Shown here piece after piece: positions 16,801-25,271 of a DNA stretch of 64,000 nt. The translations under genes were made by a program, and so were the position numbers. How positions within the stretch are numbered: position 1 is the stretch's first letter; the number at the start of each line of letters is the position of its first letter. The DNA comes from MPNP01 sp026709725 (lineage in GTDB: Bacteria; Pseudomonadota; Alphaproteobacteria; Rhodobacterales; Rhodobacteraceae): positions 2,480,001 through 2,544,000 of the forward strand of contig OZ241384.1 of assembly GCA_965200805.1 (NCBI GenBank). Reading direction: 5' to 3'. The notes beneath the pieces were generated by a model. The model ran no database searches. It had not been told where the DNA came from and saw only the letters and a list, made by a program, of their open reading frames with translations.

Positions 16801-19058
16801 TGGAAGCCCTTGATCACGACTGGCATGCCGCAAATGGGGCCATATGGCCATTCTCTGTCATGGAACGTCGTAAAATCAAGAAGATATTGCAAAGCTACGC
16901 ACAAAGTGGCAAGGCGGTCCCGGAAAGTGATCTCCCCGCCTTACTCAGGCTGTACAGAGACCTCAAGACCTTGGCAACGGACCCCATTGTGCCGTTGGCT
17001 GGAAAGAATCGGTCGATCAGTAGGGCCTCAACGCTTTGCGAGCAGGCAGTCGCATTGCATGAGGCCCTTTCTGGGCTGTCTGAAGATATCCAGGATACGG
17101 TGGCCTTTGAGACTGCCAAGACCAAACTTGTCAAGGTTCCCGAAGGTGCCCTGAAAGATGCGTTGGTGGCGTGGCGAAATGCGCGCAGCACGATGAGTGA
17201 CCATACCCGTAGGTTCGAGGCGCTAAAAGGCACTCTTCCAGCCGACATGGAGTCCACGCAACTGATCCGCGAATTGGACCTCATCCAAACCCACAGGGAC
17301 CACCTCCGTGATTGGACACGTTGGCGTGAGGTGCGGAGGAAAGCCGGTGCTGCGGGTCTTGGCGCATTGGCAGATCGAATCGAGGCCGGTGACGTCACAG
17401 GGTCAGTTGATGATACTTTCCTCGGTGCTTATGCACGATGGTGGTTACCTCTCGCAATTGATGCCTCAAAGCCACTGAATCATTTTCTCCATTGGCAACA
17501 CGAAGACCTGGTCAGAACATTCAAGGAGCTTGATGCCAAGGCTGCCAAGATTGCTCCCCATGAGGTTATGCGCCGTATTCACCATAACCTGCCCGGACGG
17601 GACGAAGTGCCCCGTAAATCCGAACTTGGCACGCTTCGGCACCAATTGGGTCTGAAACGTCCATCCATGCCGATTCGAATCCTGCTCGGCAACCTGACCG
17701 AGACACTGACGCGCCTGAAACCCTGTGTGCTGATGTCGCCCCTTTCCATCGCTCAGTATCTGCCAGCCGGACAGGCCGCTTTTGATCTGGTGATCTTTGA
17801 TGAAGCCTCCCAGATCACAACCTGGGATGCCGTGGGCGCCATCGCCCGAGCGCGGCAATCCATCATTGTCGGCGATCCAAAGCAGCTGCCGCCCACGAAC
17901 TTCTTTGGTCGCTCGGATGATAGCGACGATGAAGATGATCCACTGCTTGTGGACATGCCGTCGATCCTGGAGGAAGTTGAAAACGCCGGCGTGCCTGTGC
18001 GCCGTCTGGATTGGCATTACCGCAGCCGGGACGAGGCCTTGATCGCGTTCTCAAATCACCACTATTACGGCAACCGACTTGTGACTTTTCCCGCACCAGT
18101 GACGGGCTCGGAAGCCATCCGGTTCCACAAGATCAATGGTACATATGCCCGAGGTGTCGGACGGACGAATCAGGATGAGGCCAAGGCCGTAGTCACCATG
18201 ATCGACAAGCGGTTGTCCGACTGGTTGACGCGCCCGGAACATGACCGTCCGACTCTCGGCGTCATTACCTTCAACTCCCAGCAACAGGGGCTGATCCTTG
18301 ATCTTCTTGATGAACTCCGTCGTTCGCGGAGCGAACTCGAGTGGTTCTTTTCCGAGGATCGGGAAGAACCCGTGATTGTCAAGAATCTTGAGAACATCCA
18401 AGGTGATGAGCGCGATGTCATGTTCTTTTCCATCACCTTTGGCCCGGATGTTGCGGGGAAACTGACCATGAATTTTGGCATTAATGGACCTGGAGATGAA
18501 AGACGCCTCAATGTCGCAGTGACCCGGGCCCGCAGAGAAATGCACGTGTTTTCATCCATCACAGCGGATCAGATCGACCTATCAAGGACACAATCTGTCG
18601 GTGTCCGGCATCTGAAGACTTTCCTCGATTATGCCGAGCGGGGCCGCGTCGCCCTGCCGGCAGCCGAGATCGGGTCCCTTGGGCCGGCGGAAAATCCATT
18701 TGAAGAGGCCGTGGCAGCGGCCATTGAAGCAGAGGGCTGGGAGGTGCGGACCCAAATTGGCGCCTCCGGTTTCAGAATCGACCTGGCCGTGGTCAATCCC
18801 GATCGTGCCGGTGCCTATCTTGCTGGCATTGAGTGCGACGGAGCGACCTATCACAGTTCAGCCACGGCACGTGACAGGGACAAGGTGCGTCAGGCTGTCC
18901 TGGAAGATCTCGGCTGGAACATCCTGCGGGTCTGGTCGACTGATTGGTTCCGCAGTCCAGGGAAAGTCACCGACCGGTTGTGTGGTCGACTGAACGAGTT
19001 GCTGACTGAATTTCGGAAACAACAGGCTGAAGCAAGCGGGACGTTTGGACCCGGGTGA
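13869..19058 (+). CDS. DUF4011 / SF1 helicase / PD-(D/E)XK nuclease protein (Hhe-like)
   Basis: A 1729-residue multidomain protein. Near residues 225-260 is a transglutaminase-like stretch (TCLDTSLLLAAAW with Cys, then GHAFCGVWL with His). The DUF4011 signature LDLSLRNRLLNF is near 390. A helicase ATPase core follows: Walker A GPPGTGKS near 695, DEASQ near 1310, GDPKQLPPTNFF, WHYRSRDEALI near 1381 and motif VI VTRARREMHVF near 1550. The C-terminal 120 residues (FEEAV, FRIDLAV, GIECDGATYH) match the Vsr/MTES_1575-type nuclease fold. From memory, this architecture matches the single-gene Hhe antiphage protein. Neighbours are accessory or broken genes, consistent with a defence island. ATG 13869 is chosen; the Shine-Dalgarno sequence is weak. 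Confidence 0.85.
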   Translation: MDGDSNSVDRDHPIISLETNLASCVNFASAQNDIPVIRRLALLNNGQDVATDLKVSVSATPPVIRTKTWAIDSLVPDESLTLHDLATPLDLDALAGLNETERGTLCFQVLQGSERVVSETHELSLLAKDHWGGLAEMDRLIAAYVSPNDGHIAPLLKEASRLLENAGHSGSLEGYQANDPRRVWMIAGAIWSAITGLGLSYAVPAASFETRGQKIRSPGRIKREGLATCLDTSLLLAAAWEQTGLHPVVLFTEGHAFCGVWLVPKDFGTVTESDVVAVRKAIQAREFVAVETTFLTKRPTIGFDEAADAGRARLHERREHEFVRAVDIARARSARIRPLASHAVGPQKIGDSDDVRPARLPPPLDSGMLPMEEGKPVPDTPRGRIDRWQSKLLDLSLRNRLLNFKLTKQTVPCLVPDVGSLEDALADGKSFKTYALYEEDPIGERQVGEEERAAILSSAVEDAYERGQVTVPLDKSETDKRLLTLYRRAKSDLAEGGTNTLFLAAGFLRWQREGESRPYRAPLLLIPIKLERRSARSEVRIVHHEDEIRFNATLIEFLKRDFDLPLPGMDDDLPRDESGIDLPLIFQTIRNAVRDVRGFEVVEDLVLSTFSFAKYLMWKDLVDRTEDLRNNRLVAHLVDNPEQTFASCGSGDAVEPKDLDRRMAPCELFTPLPADSSQLAAVVAAMQERDFVLIGPPGTGKSQTIANIISQCLAHGKTVLFVAEKAAALDVVQRRLNTNGLGDAVLELHSSKTDRKRVLSQLGNGWDRAAGQSEQDWLRVNQDIQVTRDQLNAYVEALHCKGTQGFSIFEALGWVADNPKGFQLSFANKDAHDADSFHDLRSLIKDLELTHAATRDTPKMALVMAETSSFAWEEEFLAAAKDLRQSLDLVLAQSLVLADHLGIRADLAFPPARMNTLDTLAKRIETGALDLSGVPGLSKPELLAALDSFKDLMGQVTIAKGELAAFYSEGDILERIPLEALDHDWHAANGAIWPFSVMERRKIKKILQSYAQSGKAVPESDLPALLRLYRDLKTLATDPIVPLAGKNRSISRASTLCEQAVALHEALSGLSEDIQDTVAFETAKTKLVKVPEGALKDALVAWRNARSTMSDHTRRFEALKGTLPADMESTQLIRELDLIQTHRDHLRDWTRWREVRRKAGAAGLGALADRIEAGDVTGSVDDTFLGAYARWWLPLAIDASKPLNHFLHWQHEDLVRTFKELDAKAAKIAPHEVMRRIHHNLPGRDEVPRKSELGTLRHQLGLKRPSMPIRILLGNLTETLTRLKPCVLMSPLSIAQYLPAGQAAFDLVIFDEASQITTWDAVGAIARARQSIIVGDPKQLPPTNFFGRSDDSDDEDDPLLVDMPSILEEVENAGVPVRRLDWHYRSRDEALIAFSNHHYYGNRLVTFPAPVTGSEAIRFHKINGTYARGVGRTNQDEAKAVVTMIDKRLSDWLTRPEHDRPTLGVITFNSQQQGLILDLLDELRRSRSELEWFFSEDREEPVIVKNLENIQGDERDVMFFSITFGPDVAGKLTMNFGINGPGDERRLNVAVTRARREMHVFSSITADQIDLSRTQSVGVRHLKTFLDYAERGRVALPAAEIGSLGPAENPFEEAVAAAIEAEGWEVRTQIGASGFRIDLAVVNPDRAGAYLAGIECDGATYHSSATARDRDKVRQAVLEDLGWNILRVWSTDWFRSPGKVTDRLCGRLNELLTEFRKQQAEASGTFGPG

Positions 19059-19541
19059 TGGTGGTTCCGGCGGCTGGCACATTGTCTTTGAGCCGGAACT
19101 GCACCTCGGCGAGGATATCCTGGTACCCGATCTCGCGGGCTGGCGGAGCAGGACGATGCCGGACTATCTGAGGACGATGCCGGACTATCTGGATGTGGCT
19201 TATTTCGAGGTCGCCCCCGATCGGGTTTGCAAGGCGCTCTCGTCTTCAACCCGCCGCATTGACAGGAACGAGAAGCGTGACATCCATGCACGCGAAGGTG
19301 TGTCGCATTTGTGGTTTGTCAATCCTGGCCTAAACCTCTGGAGATTTTCAATCTGTAGAAGGGGCAGTGGTTTTTGCCGGCGACGCTGGTTGATGATGCA
19401 TCGGTCTCCCGACCGCCTTTTGATGTCATCACCTTTCCGCTTGCGACACTTTCGACTTACGAAGAGAGGGCGGAAGACGGCGGGGAGAATCCCGGGCATT
19501 TCGGACTGGTGCGGGACATTGTGGGGCCGGTGCTGTCGTGA
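19045..19541 (+). pseudogene. Uma2 family endonuclease remnant
   Basis: The C-terminal half of a Uma2/DUF820 PD-(D/E)XK nuclease: GWHIVFEPELHLGEDILVPDLAGWR, split here as GWHIVFEPELHLGED then ILVPDLAGWR, followed by YFEVAPDRVC, EKRDIHAREGVSHLWFV and, in another frame, TLVDDASVSRPPFDVITF. The first 60-70 residues are missing; homology begins exactly at the helicase gene's 3' end. A frame change near 19335 and an in-frame TAG (in CTGTAGAAG) break the rest. A 21-bp perfect tandem duplication (19150-19170, 19171-19191) adds a repeat of RTMPDYL. The gene is clearly non-functional. Confidence 0.8.
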
Positions 19542-19558
19542 GATTCAATTCGGGGTCA

Positions 19559-21634
19559 TTACAGGCCAAGTTCAAGAATGTGCTTCTCGGTGCGCAATTG
19601 ATCGGGTGTCGTGAACTGGCGCGGGAGGATATGGCGGTACCACTCGTTGCAGATTGTGGGACTGACATCTGAATCCTGCCAGCGTGTCTTCAGGATCCTG
19701 TCCCATGCCTCCCGGGGACTGATTCGGCTTGAATCGCTCTGGTCAGGAACGGGCCGAACGCTCCGGGCCTTCTCAAACCACTCGACAACATCCTGTAAAT
19801 TCAAGTCGATGGCACCGGATGTCATGCCGGACATCCATTCCGCAAGTGCGGCTCTGAGTTTGGGGCCCGGCTTCCTGTTGGATGATGCCTTGTGTTGCAC
19901 AACAGAGATATCACGGATCGCCTTCTCGAATTCGATGGAAAGAGGACGCCTGACCTCGAATGTCGAGAAACTGCGATCGCCGCCGGCATTCTGAATCGAG
20001 AAGAGATGCGTTGTCCCATACCGTGCAGGCGTAACGTAGAGTTTGCCGACGCAATGATGCAGTCGACGGGATTCTTCCTTGAGACTTGCGACTGTGTTCA
20101 GGCAGCGAACAACATATCCTGCAGACGTCGTGAAATCGTCAGCCAGTGCCGGCCAGTTTTTGCAGGTTCTGATCCGTTTTTTCTCATCCATGTCCGGGGC
20201 CTGTGAATTCTGTTGCTGGATTGCATAGAGTGACTGCATCCGATTCTGCCACCGCCTTGCATGCCGCATCAGGATCCTGATTCGATCCTGACCGACCCCG
20301 GAAAACATGTTAAATGCGGCCTGCCCGGCAGCGATCAGCATCCCGGTTGTCGGATAGGGAAGTCTGTCGCCGCCCTGTATCCTGAAGTGCAGAAGTTGAG
20401 GCAGCAGAACCGAATAGAGAAAATCGTCCACGAAGCTGGCAAGATCATCAGCAACGATCTGCATCGCCCGTGCATCAAAATGCTCATGTTCAACCTCAAC
20501 CTCATCGGCGAGTTTGGCGGTATAGGACAACCACTGCCCTCTGGCAGGCATGAGGAGGTCAATTGCATCCTGCCCGTATTGTATGGCAAGCGGTTCTGAC
20601 AGACAGGTGTAAAGACCCTGCAACGGGATCCAGGATTCCGTGCTGTTGGGGACCCAGCCGCTATCAACCCGACAGCAAAGATTCAGGAGACTCCGCAGGT
20701 CCGAATGCTGCATCACTGTCGGGGTCATTCTCTCGAAATTCGGCTCCGGGACCTCATCGGTCGCCAACTCAATCCTGCCCAGCCGCTTGAGTTTGGCCAT
20801 TGTGAGCCCTGTCTCTTCGGCGATGACAGGCCCGAGCGGGGAGCCCGAGTCGATGGCTGCCCTCATCGTCGGTGTTTCGGCAAGCAGTTCTGCCAGAAGC
20901 GGGTATGATGCTGCGGCCTGCAATCGGTATGCGTGCGCCGGATCAGCAGCGTTGCTGTAGAACCAGACGGTTGATGGCTTGACGGTGGCAGTTGATCGAA
21001 GGGCCTGTTCTGCGACTGCGAGATCAAGGTCTTTCTCCGGCCACAGATGGCTGAGATCAAGGCGCTCAATTGTTTTCATGAATTGAATATTGGCATCAAG
21101 TGCACAGCAATCCATGCCCATTTCGATGGTGATGACCTGGTCAGCGGGCCTGAGACCTGTCCCCGTTCCGGCAACCAGTCCGGAGTTCACTCCGAAGTCA
21201 ACGAGATCAGGTGCAAGAGTGATATTCCGGCCGCTTTCACCAGATGGGACTGAAGAGAGGATGGTGTCAGCAAACTCGGGAAACAGTTCGTTGTACGCTT
21301 CATTGGTGCGTGTTTCTGCTTCTGCGGGGGAGTCCTTGACGAGCGTCCGGTTTGTGGCAAGCGAGAGGGCAAATGCAGTGAGCAATTGCACAAGCATGGC
21401 GGGTGTTCCGTCCTTGCCACGGAGCGATTCGGGGATGTGAAGTGCTGCATGCAGCGATGTGGCGTGCATGACCGGAAGGCCGATGTTCTGGCCATACCAG
21501 CCGGATACTGAATGAGACCCCGGCTGCAGGCAAAGCGTCACGGAATCTGAAATGAGGGCACGACCTGACAGAACAGTCTGCAGAAAGGCAAAGCCAATGA
21601 TGCGTTTCTTTTCCGTGTAAGAGAAGAATTTCAT
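19559..21634 (-). CDS. PcfJ-like domain protein
   Basis: A 691-residue soluble protein. Near residues 520-550 it has ESRRLHHCVGKLY followed by THLFSIQN and FSTFEVR. This is the His-Cys core of the PcfJ-like family (PF14284), named after a conjugative-plasmid protein of unknown biochemical role. The N-terminal 500 residues are alpha-helical in character and unlike anything I recognise. No conjugation genes are near, so this is a chromosomal orphan beside the Uma2 remnant and the helicase. The ATG at 21634 has GAGGG just upstream. Its 3' end converges on the Uma2 remnant with 17 bp between. Confidence 0.65.
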   Translation of the reverse strand: MKFFSYTEKKRIIGFAFLQTVLSGRALISDSVTLCLQPGSHSVSGWYGQNIGLPVMHATSLHAALHIPESLRGKDGTPAMLVQLLTAFALSLATNRTLVKDSPAEAETRTNEAYNELFPEFADTILSSVPSGESGRNITLAPDLVDFGVNSGLVAGTGTGLRPADQVITIEMGMDCCALDANIQFMKTIERLDLSHLWPEKDLDLAVAEQALRSTATVKPSTVWFYSNAADPAHAYRLQAAASYPLLAELLAETPTMRAAIDSGSPLGPVIAEETGLTMAKLKRLGRIELATDEVPEPNFERMTPTVMQHSDLRSLLNLCCRVDSGWVPNSTESWIPLQGLYTCLSEPLAIQYGQDAIDLLMPARGQWLSYTAKLADEVEVEHEHFDARAMQIVADDLASFVDDFLYSVLLPQLLHFRIQGGDRLPYPTTGMLIAAGQAAFNMFSGVGQDRIRILMRHARRWQNRMQSLYAIQQQNSQAPDMDEKKRIRTCKNWPALADDFTTSAGYVVRCLNTVASLKEESRRLHHCVGKLYVTPARYGTTHLFSIQNAGGDRSFSTFEVRRPLSIEFEKAIRDISVVQHKASSNRKPGPKLRAALAEWMSGMTSGAIDLNLQDVVEWFEKARSVRPVPDQSDSSRISPREAWDRILKTRWQDSDVSPTICNEWYRHILPRQFTTPDQLRTEKHILELGL

Positions 21635-21819
21635 ACACCCTCTGCAAAATTCGGGTATCTGTGATAGAGCGGCCCGCTGAAAACCGGATGTTTCAGGATT
21701 CGCACCCTATCACAAAGCGATCCGGTCGGCATGCTGCCAAAACGTGAATCACGATCTGATTCCGCTGACAGTACCGAAAAACCATGCTGACGGATGCAAC
21801 GGTCCCGCCCACAGGATTC

Positions 21820-22851
21820 ATGACAGTGTCCATACCCGAAATGACTTTCACTCTCCATCAGCACAGCCGACTTTCCGTTGCTCCGATGATGGGATACACG
21901 GATCGCCATTGCCGCTATCTGCATCGTCAGATCTCAAGGCATGCATTGCTCTATACCGAGATGATTCATGTGAATGCCATCACGCATGGACATCCTGCAA
22001 GGTTCCTGAGCATTGACCCCGATGAACATCCGGTCGCTCTCCAGTTGGGCGGCTGCGATCCAAGGTCAATGCGCAGTGCTGCCGCTGCCGCTGCCAAGGC
22101 AGGGTTTGATGAGGTGAACCTCAATGTCGGCTGTCCTTCCCCAAGAGTCAAAAAGGGAAGTTTCGGCGCTGTTCTCATGGCCAGACCGCAGATTGTCGCG
22201 GATTGCGTTGAGGCTCTTCAAGACGGAGCACCCGAGCTGGAGGCCACAGTGAAATGTCGGATTGGCATTGATGATCATGATCCTGAAGAGCAGCTGCCCC
22301 GGTTTCTGGAAGTCATGGCAGAGCGGGGCGTCAGGCGCGTGATCATTCATGCCCGCAAGGCCTTGCTCAACGGTCTCAGTCCCAAACAGAACCGGACGGT
22401 CCCACCGCTGAATTATCCGCTTGTTCATCGCATGAAGCAGAGTTTTCCCGAACTCAGTCTTTGCCTGAATGGTGGCATCGTCAGTCTTGAACAGGCTTTG
22501 GGCGAGATTGAGGATGGTCTTGACGGCGTCATGATTGGCCGGATGGCATATCGCGATCCCATGGCGATCCTTGGCACTGCTGACCGTGATGTTTTCGGTA
22601 GGGGTCAATCGGCTTGCCCTGATGCAGTCGTGGCATCAATGGCCGACTATATTGACCGGGCCATGCATCAGGGCGTCAGGCCCTGCCAGATCACGCGGCA
22701 TATGCTCGGATTGCCTGCCGGTCAGCCCGGTGCCGGGATCTGGCGGGCGGCATTGTCTGATCAAGAAGCCGTCAATGATGGTGGTTCCGCATATCTCCTC
22801 AAGACCTACGCAGATGTTCGAGAACTCCGGGAGAGTCACACCTCCGCATGA
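21820..22851 (+). CDS. dusA: tRNA-dihydrouridine(20/20a) synthase DusA
   Basis: An FMN enzyme that reduces uridine 20/20a in the tRNA D-loop to dihydrouridine. Features are SVAPMMGYTDRHCR at the start of the barrel, the catalytic-cysteine motif NVGCPSPRVKKGSFGA, VKCRIGID, and HARKALLNGLSPKQNR, which is characteristic of the DusA subgroup, plus the FMN phosphate site LNGGI and GVMIGRMAY. Length (343 residues from the chosen start) suits the family. Other ATGs at 21784 and 21841 are possible; all lie in the non-conserved N-terminal tail. A few bases of AGGA precede the chosen ATG. It stands alone, divergent from the PcfJ-like gene. Confidence 0.92.
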   Translation: MTVSIPEMTFTLHQHSRLSVAPMMGYTDRHCRYLHRQISRHALLYTEMIHVNAITHGHPARFLSIDPDEHPVALQLGGCDPRSMRSAAAAAAKAGFDEVNLNVGCPSPRVKKGSFGAVLMARPQIVADCVEALQDGAPELEATVKCRIGIDDHDPEEQLPRFLEVMAERGVRRVIIHARKALLNGLSPKQNRTVPPLNYPLVHRMKQSFPELSLCLNGGIVSLEQALGEIEDGLDGVMIGRMAYRDPMAILGTADRDVFGRGQSACPDAVVASMADYIDRAMHQGVRPCQITRHMLGLPAGQPGAGIWRAALSDQEAVNDGGSAYLLKTYADVRELRESHTSA

Positions 22852-22942
22852 GAAGTCGGATGGAGTCCGCCCATCCGCGTTGCCGGGTCATGCACGACCC
22901 TCATTCTGTCATGCAGGTCAGCCGGGAGGGCGATGAGAAGAC

Positions 22943-23431
22943 TCAGCCTGATTCGCCAGCAGGCCCCCTGCGAAGCTGCAGACGATCAAGCGCGGTCTGC
23001 AGGATAAGGCACGCTGCAATGCTGTCGATGATTTCACGCCGCCGCTTCCGGCTGGTTCCAGTTGCGATGAGAGACCTTTCGGCGACAACGGTTGTCAGGC
23101 GCTCATCGACCATCGTGAAGGATACATTCAATTCACCCGCAAGGTATTTTGCATAATCACGGGCAGATTGACTTTTGGGCCCTTCACTGCTGTCCATATT
23201 GACCGGCAATCCAAAAATCAGCCCACCAACCACCCGGTTGCCAAGAATCCTGATCAGGGCCTGCACATCTTTTCTGCCGCCCTTGCGATCATAGACATTC
23301 AGGGGGCTGGCAACAGCGAGACCGGTATCGGAGACGGCAACACCGACACGCCTTTCCCCGGTATCAATACCAACAAGAATCCCGCCATTTTTCGGGACGG
23401 TCATATCTGAGAGCGCAATCTCAATTGCCAT
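22943..23431 (-). CDS. ruvX: Putative pre-16S rRNA nuclease / Holliday junction resolvase YqgF
   Basis: A 162-residue RNase-H-fold nuclease of the YqgF/RuvX family, implicated in 16S rRNA 5' maturation and formerly called a Holliday junction resolvase. The first acidic strand is GIDTGERRVGVAVSD (residues 20-34), followed by GLIFGLPVNMDSSEG and the conserved VDERLTT. The last catalytic Asp lies in EIIDSIAACLIL. The N-terminus carries about 15 extra residues relative to E. coli, so an internal ATG (residue 10) may be the true start. It converges on dusA with about 90 bp between. Confidence 0.9.
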   Translation of the reverse strand: MAIEIALSDMTVPKNGGILVGIDTGERRVGVAVSDTGLAVASPLNVYDRKGGRKDVQALIRILGNRVVGGLIFGLPVNMDSSEGPKSQSARDYAKYLAGELNVSFTMVDERLTTVVAERSLIATGTSRKRRREIIDSIAACLILQTALDRLQLRRGPAGESG

Positions 23432-24068
23432 TGTTTGGCAGCATGGTGTTCCACACGACTCAATCAGTTGCCATTACTTCCGGGAGCTGCTTGCCTTGAA
23501 ACGCGCCCCGGCATGCCGGCAGGTCTGAAGCACATTGTCCAATCGTCCAGGTGTTTCAGGATTCCCCACTTCCAGCCTGAGGCGCAATACCCTTGGGGGA
23601 TGCCCCGGATGATGCTGAAATTTACCCGACCTGCACTTATGCAACTTTTCTTTTTTGCTCAACCTGCAACATCTGGCAGCACCTGATCAAGGTCTCCCCG
23701 AAGAGAGATGTCCGCACGCCTTGAGATGTCGGGTCCCCTTGCCGCTTCTGCCGCATGTGATCGGTGCATGGAGCAAAGTCAGTTGATTGATGTGCCCAAA
23801 CTGGGCGTCGCCTTCGGGATGGTTGCCTGTGCCTGTTCACACCATATGAGACGCATGCCCCCCCTGCATCGCAGCAGTGCGAGAGCGGTATTCGCAGATA
23901 TCTCGTCACCCCACGGCATCTGCAGTCAGTCGATGTCCACGGAGTGGACCCAATGAGTCAATGGGGGCACCGCGGATCAGGGGCGGGCAGGAGGCTGCAG
24001 GGCTTCAACAATGCCAGGACCCATCGTCATGATCCCGGGGCACTGCACCCCGGACCGGAAGGGGGTGT
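23432..24068. other. Gene-free stretch between ruvX and ccmI
   Basis: About 640 bp with only short open frames of biased composition and no recognised gene or RNA. Near its right end CCGGGG (24035-24040) and CCCCGG (24048-24053) form a small GC hairpin 15-35 bp past the ccmI stop. It could terminate ccmI, though no T-run follows. Confidence 0.45.
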
Positions 24069-25001
24069 CTATTGAACCTGTGGTTGATTCGTCAGGTGCT
24101 CGACCCCCGCCGCCCAGGCGGCAAAGGGCAGCATCTCGTGAATCTGGTCGCCGATGGGATCCTCAGGCTGAACATCCTCCAGTATGCGAGCCCACCTCTG
24201 ATAGCCAAGATCAGGTCGACCGGTCTGGATATCCAGCAGCCCAACGAGATAGTGAGCCTGCACATTGGCATGATCATGCGCAAGTGCGAGCATAAGATGA
24301 GTCTCGGCCTCGGGTGATACATACCCTCCCGCCTCGGCAACCAGATAGGCCGCCATCTCGGTATGCAGTCTCGGTCCGGCATCGTCCTTGAGAATCTTGA
24401 TCGCCTGATGCTGAAAGACGGTTGCGGCATGGTAATTCTCCAGACCGACCTGCTCACGGGCCAGTTCCACCAGTGCCTCCGCATCGTTCCCGGCAGATTC
24501 CAGGGCCTGATTCAGCTCTTCCGTCAGCCCCTGTTGTGCCATCCCCTCCCGGCGATTCAAATGTGCAATGTACTCCAGCTGATCCGGTCTCTCATCGCGA
24601 ATCAATCGGGTCTGTTCAAGCCGTTCTGCAATCGGCATATCCGGCACATGCTGATAGCCGGAGATCAGCAGAACCCCAAGGGAGCCTGGTAGCAGAAGAA
24701 GAACCGCCAGAACCGCGGCAGCCAAACAGAGGGACCGGGGAACAGGATCCTGTTCCGGAGATCTGTCATGCCGACGACTGGCGGCGAGGATCCGTCGGTG
24801 CACATCCCGCACAAACACCGCACCTTCGTCCTCTGACATTGTTTTGTTGGCAATATCCTGCCGAATATCCCGCAACTGGGCTTTGTAGGCACCAAGATCC
24901 ATGTCCAGATCCCGTGATACCGGGGATCTTGACCGATAGATCAGCACAAGGATGATGAGTGCACACAGGCATGCCAGCATGATTAGGAGAACTGTCCACA
25001 T
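24069..25001 (-). CDS. ccmI: Cytochrome c-type biogenesis protein CcmI
   Basis: An inner-membrane component of the System I cytochrome c maturation machinery that holds apocytochrome c for haem ligation. The first transmembrane segment is at residues 3-22 (WTVLLIMLACLCALIILVLI). The cytoplasmic loop has the CcmI pattern DLGAYKAQLRDIRQDI and DEGAVFVRDVHRRIL. A second segment follows near 85-110, then a TPR-like periplasmic domain (NDAEALVELAREQVGLENY, HLMLALAHDHANVQAHYL). The chosen ATG gives MWTVLL; an extra 12 in-frame residues upstream look non-native. The rest of the ccm operon, which usually adjoins ccmI in alphaproteobacteria, is absent here. Confidence 0.82.
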   Translation of the reverse strand: MWTVLLIMLACLCALIILVLIYRSRSPVSRDLDMDLGAYKAQLRDIRQDIANKTMSEDEGAVFVRDVHRRILAASRRHDRSPEQDPVPRSLCLAAAVLAVLLLLPGSLGVLLISGYQHVPDMPIAERLEQTRLIRDERPDQLEYIAHLNRREGMAQQGLTEELNQALESAGNDAEALVELAREQVGLENYHAATVFQHQAIKILKDDAGPRLHTEMAAYLVAEAGGYVSPEAETHLMLALAHDHANVQAHYLVGLLDIQTGRPDLGYQRWARILEDVQPEDPIGDQIHEMLPFAAWAAGVEHLTNQPQVQ

Positions 25002-25026
25002 GCACGGGTGTCTGCCAGCGTTTTCG

Positions 25027-25248
25027 TCAAACCGCAAGGCATTCCTTGTCGAGCAGGTTCCGGATTTGGCCTGTGCTCAGCTTCCGATTTTCCAGCAGGG
25101 AGTTCTTCATCACGGGTGAAGTGGGGCCATCGCACTTGAAGCCCATGGCGGTTTTTGTGGAACTGATCCGGCTAAGCATGGAGATTCGGCTCCAGATGAC
25201 CGCCCCGGACTCAAGATTTTCAAAAAAGGTGATCATGAACCTCTTCAT
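25027..25248 (-). CDS. Possible 73-residue protein upstream of ccmI
   Basis: An open frame starting at an ATG directly after a 22-bp palindrome and ending 26 bp before ccmI, in the same orientation. Residues include MKRFMITFFENLESG and a basic C-terminal half. I recognise no family, and a frame of similar length exists on the other strand, so it may be a chance ORF. If real, it would lead a two-gene unit with ccmI and be controlled at the palindrome. Confidence 0.2.
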   Translation of the reverse strand: MKRFMITFFENLESGAVIWSRISMLSRISSTKTAMGFKCDGPTSPVMKNSLLENRKLSTGQIRNLLDKECLAV

Positions 25249-25249
25249 T

Positions 25250-25271
25250 TTGGGGATTAGATAATCCCCAA
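25250..25271. repeat. 22-bp perfect palindrome
   Basis: TTGGGGATTA (25250-25259) and TAATCCCCAA (25262-25271) are exact reverse complements around the dinucleotide GA. As RNA it would fold with an 8-bp stem and 6-nt loop; as DNA it is a symmetric operator-like site. It lies immediately 5' of the possible small leftward gene and about 440 bp before soxB. No function is assigned. Confidence 0.5.
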
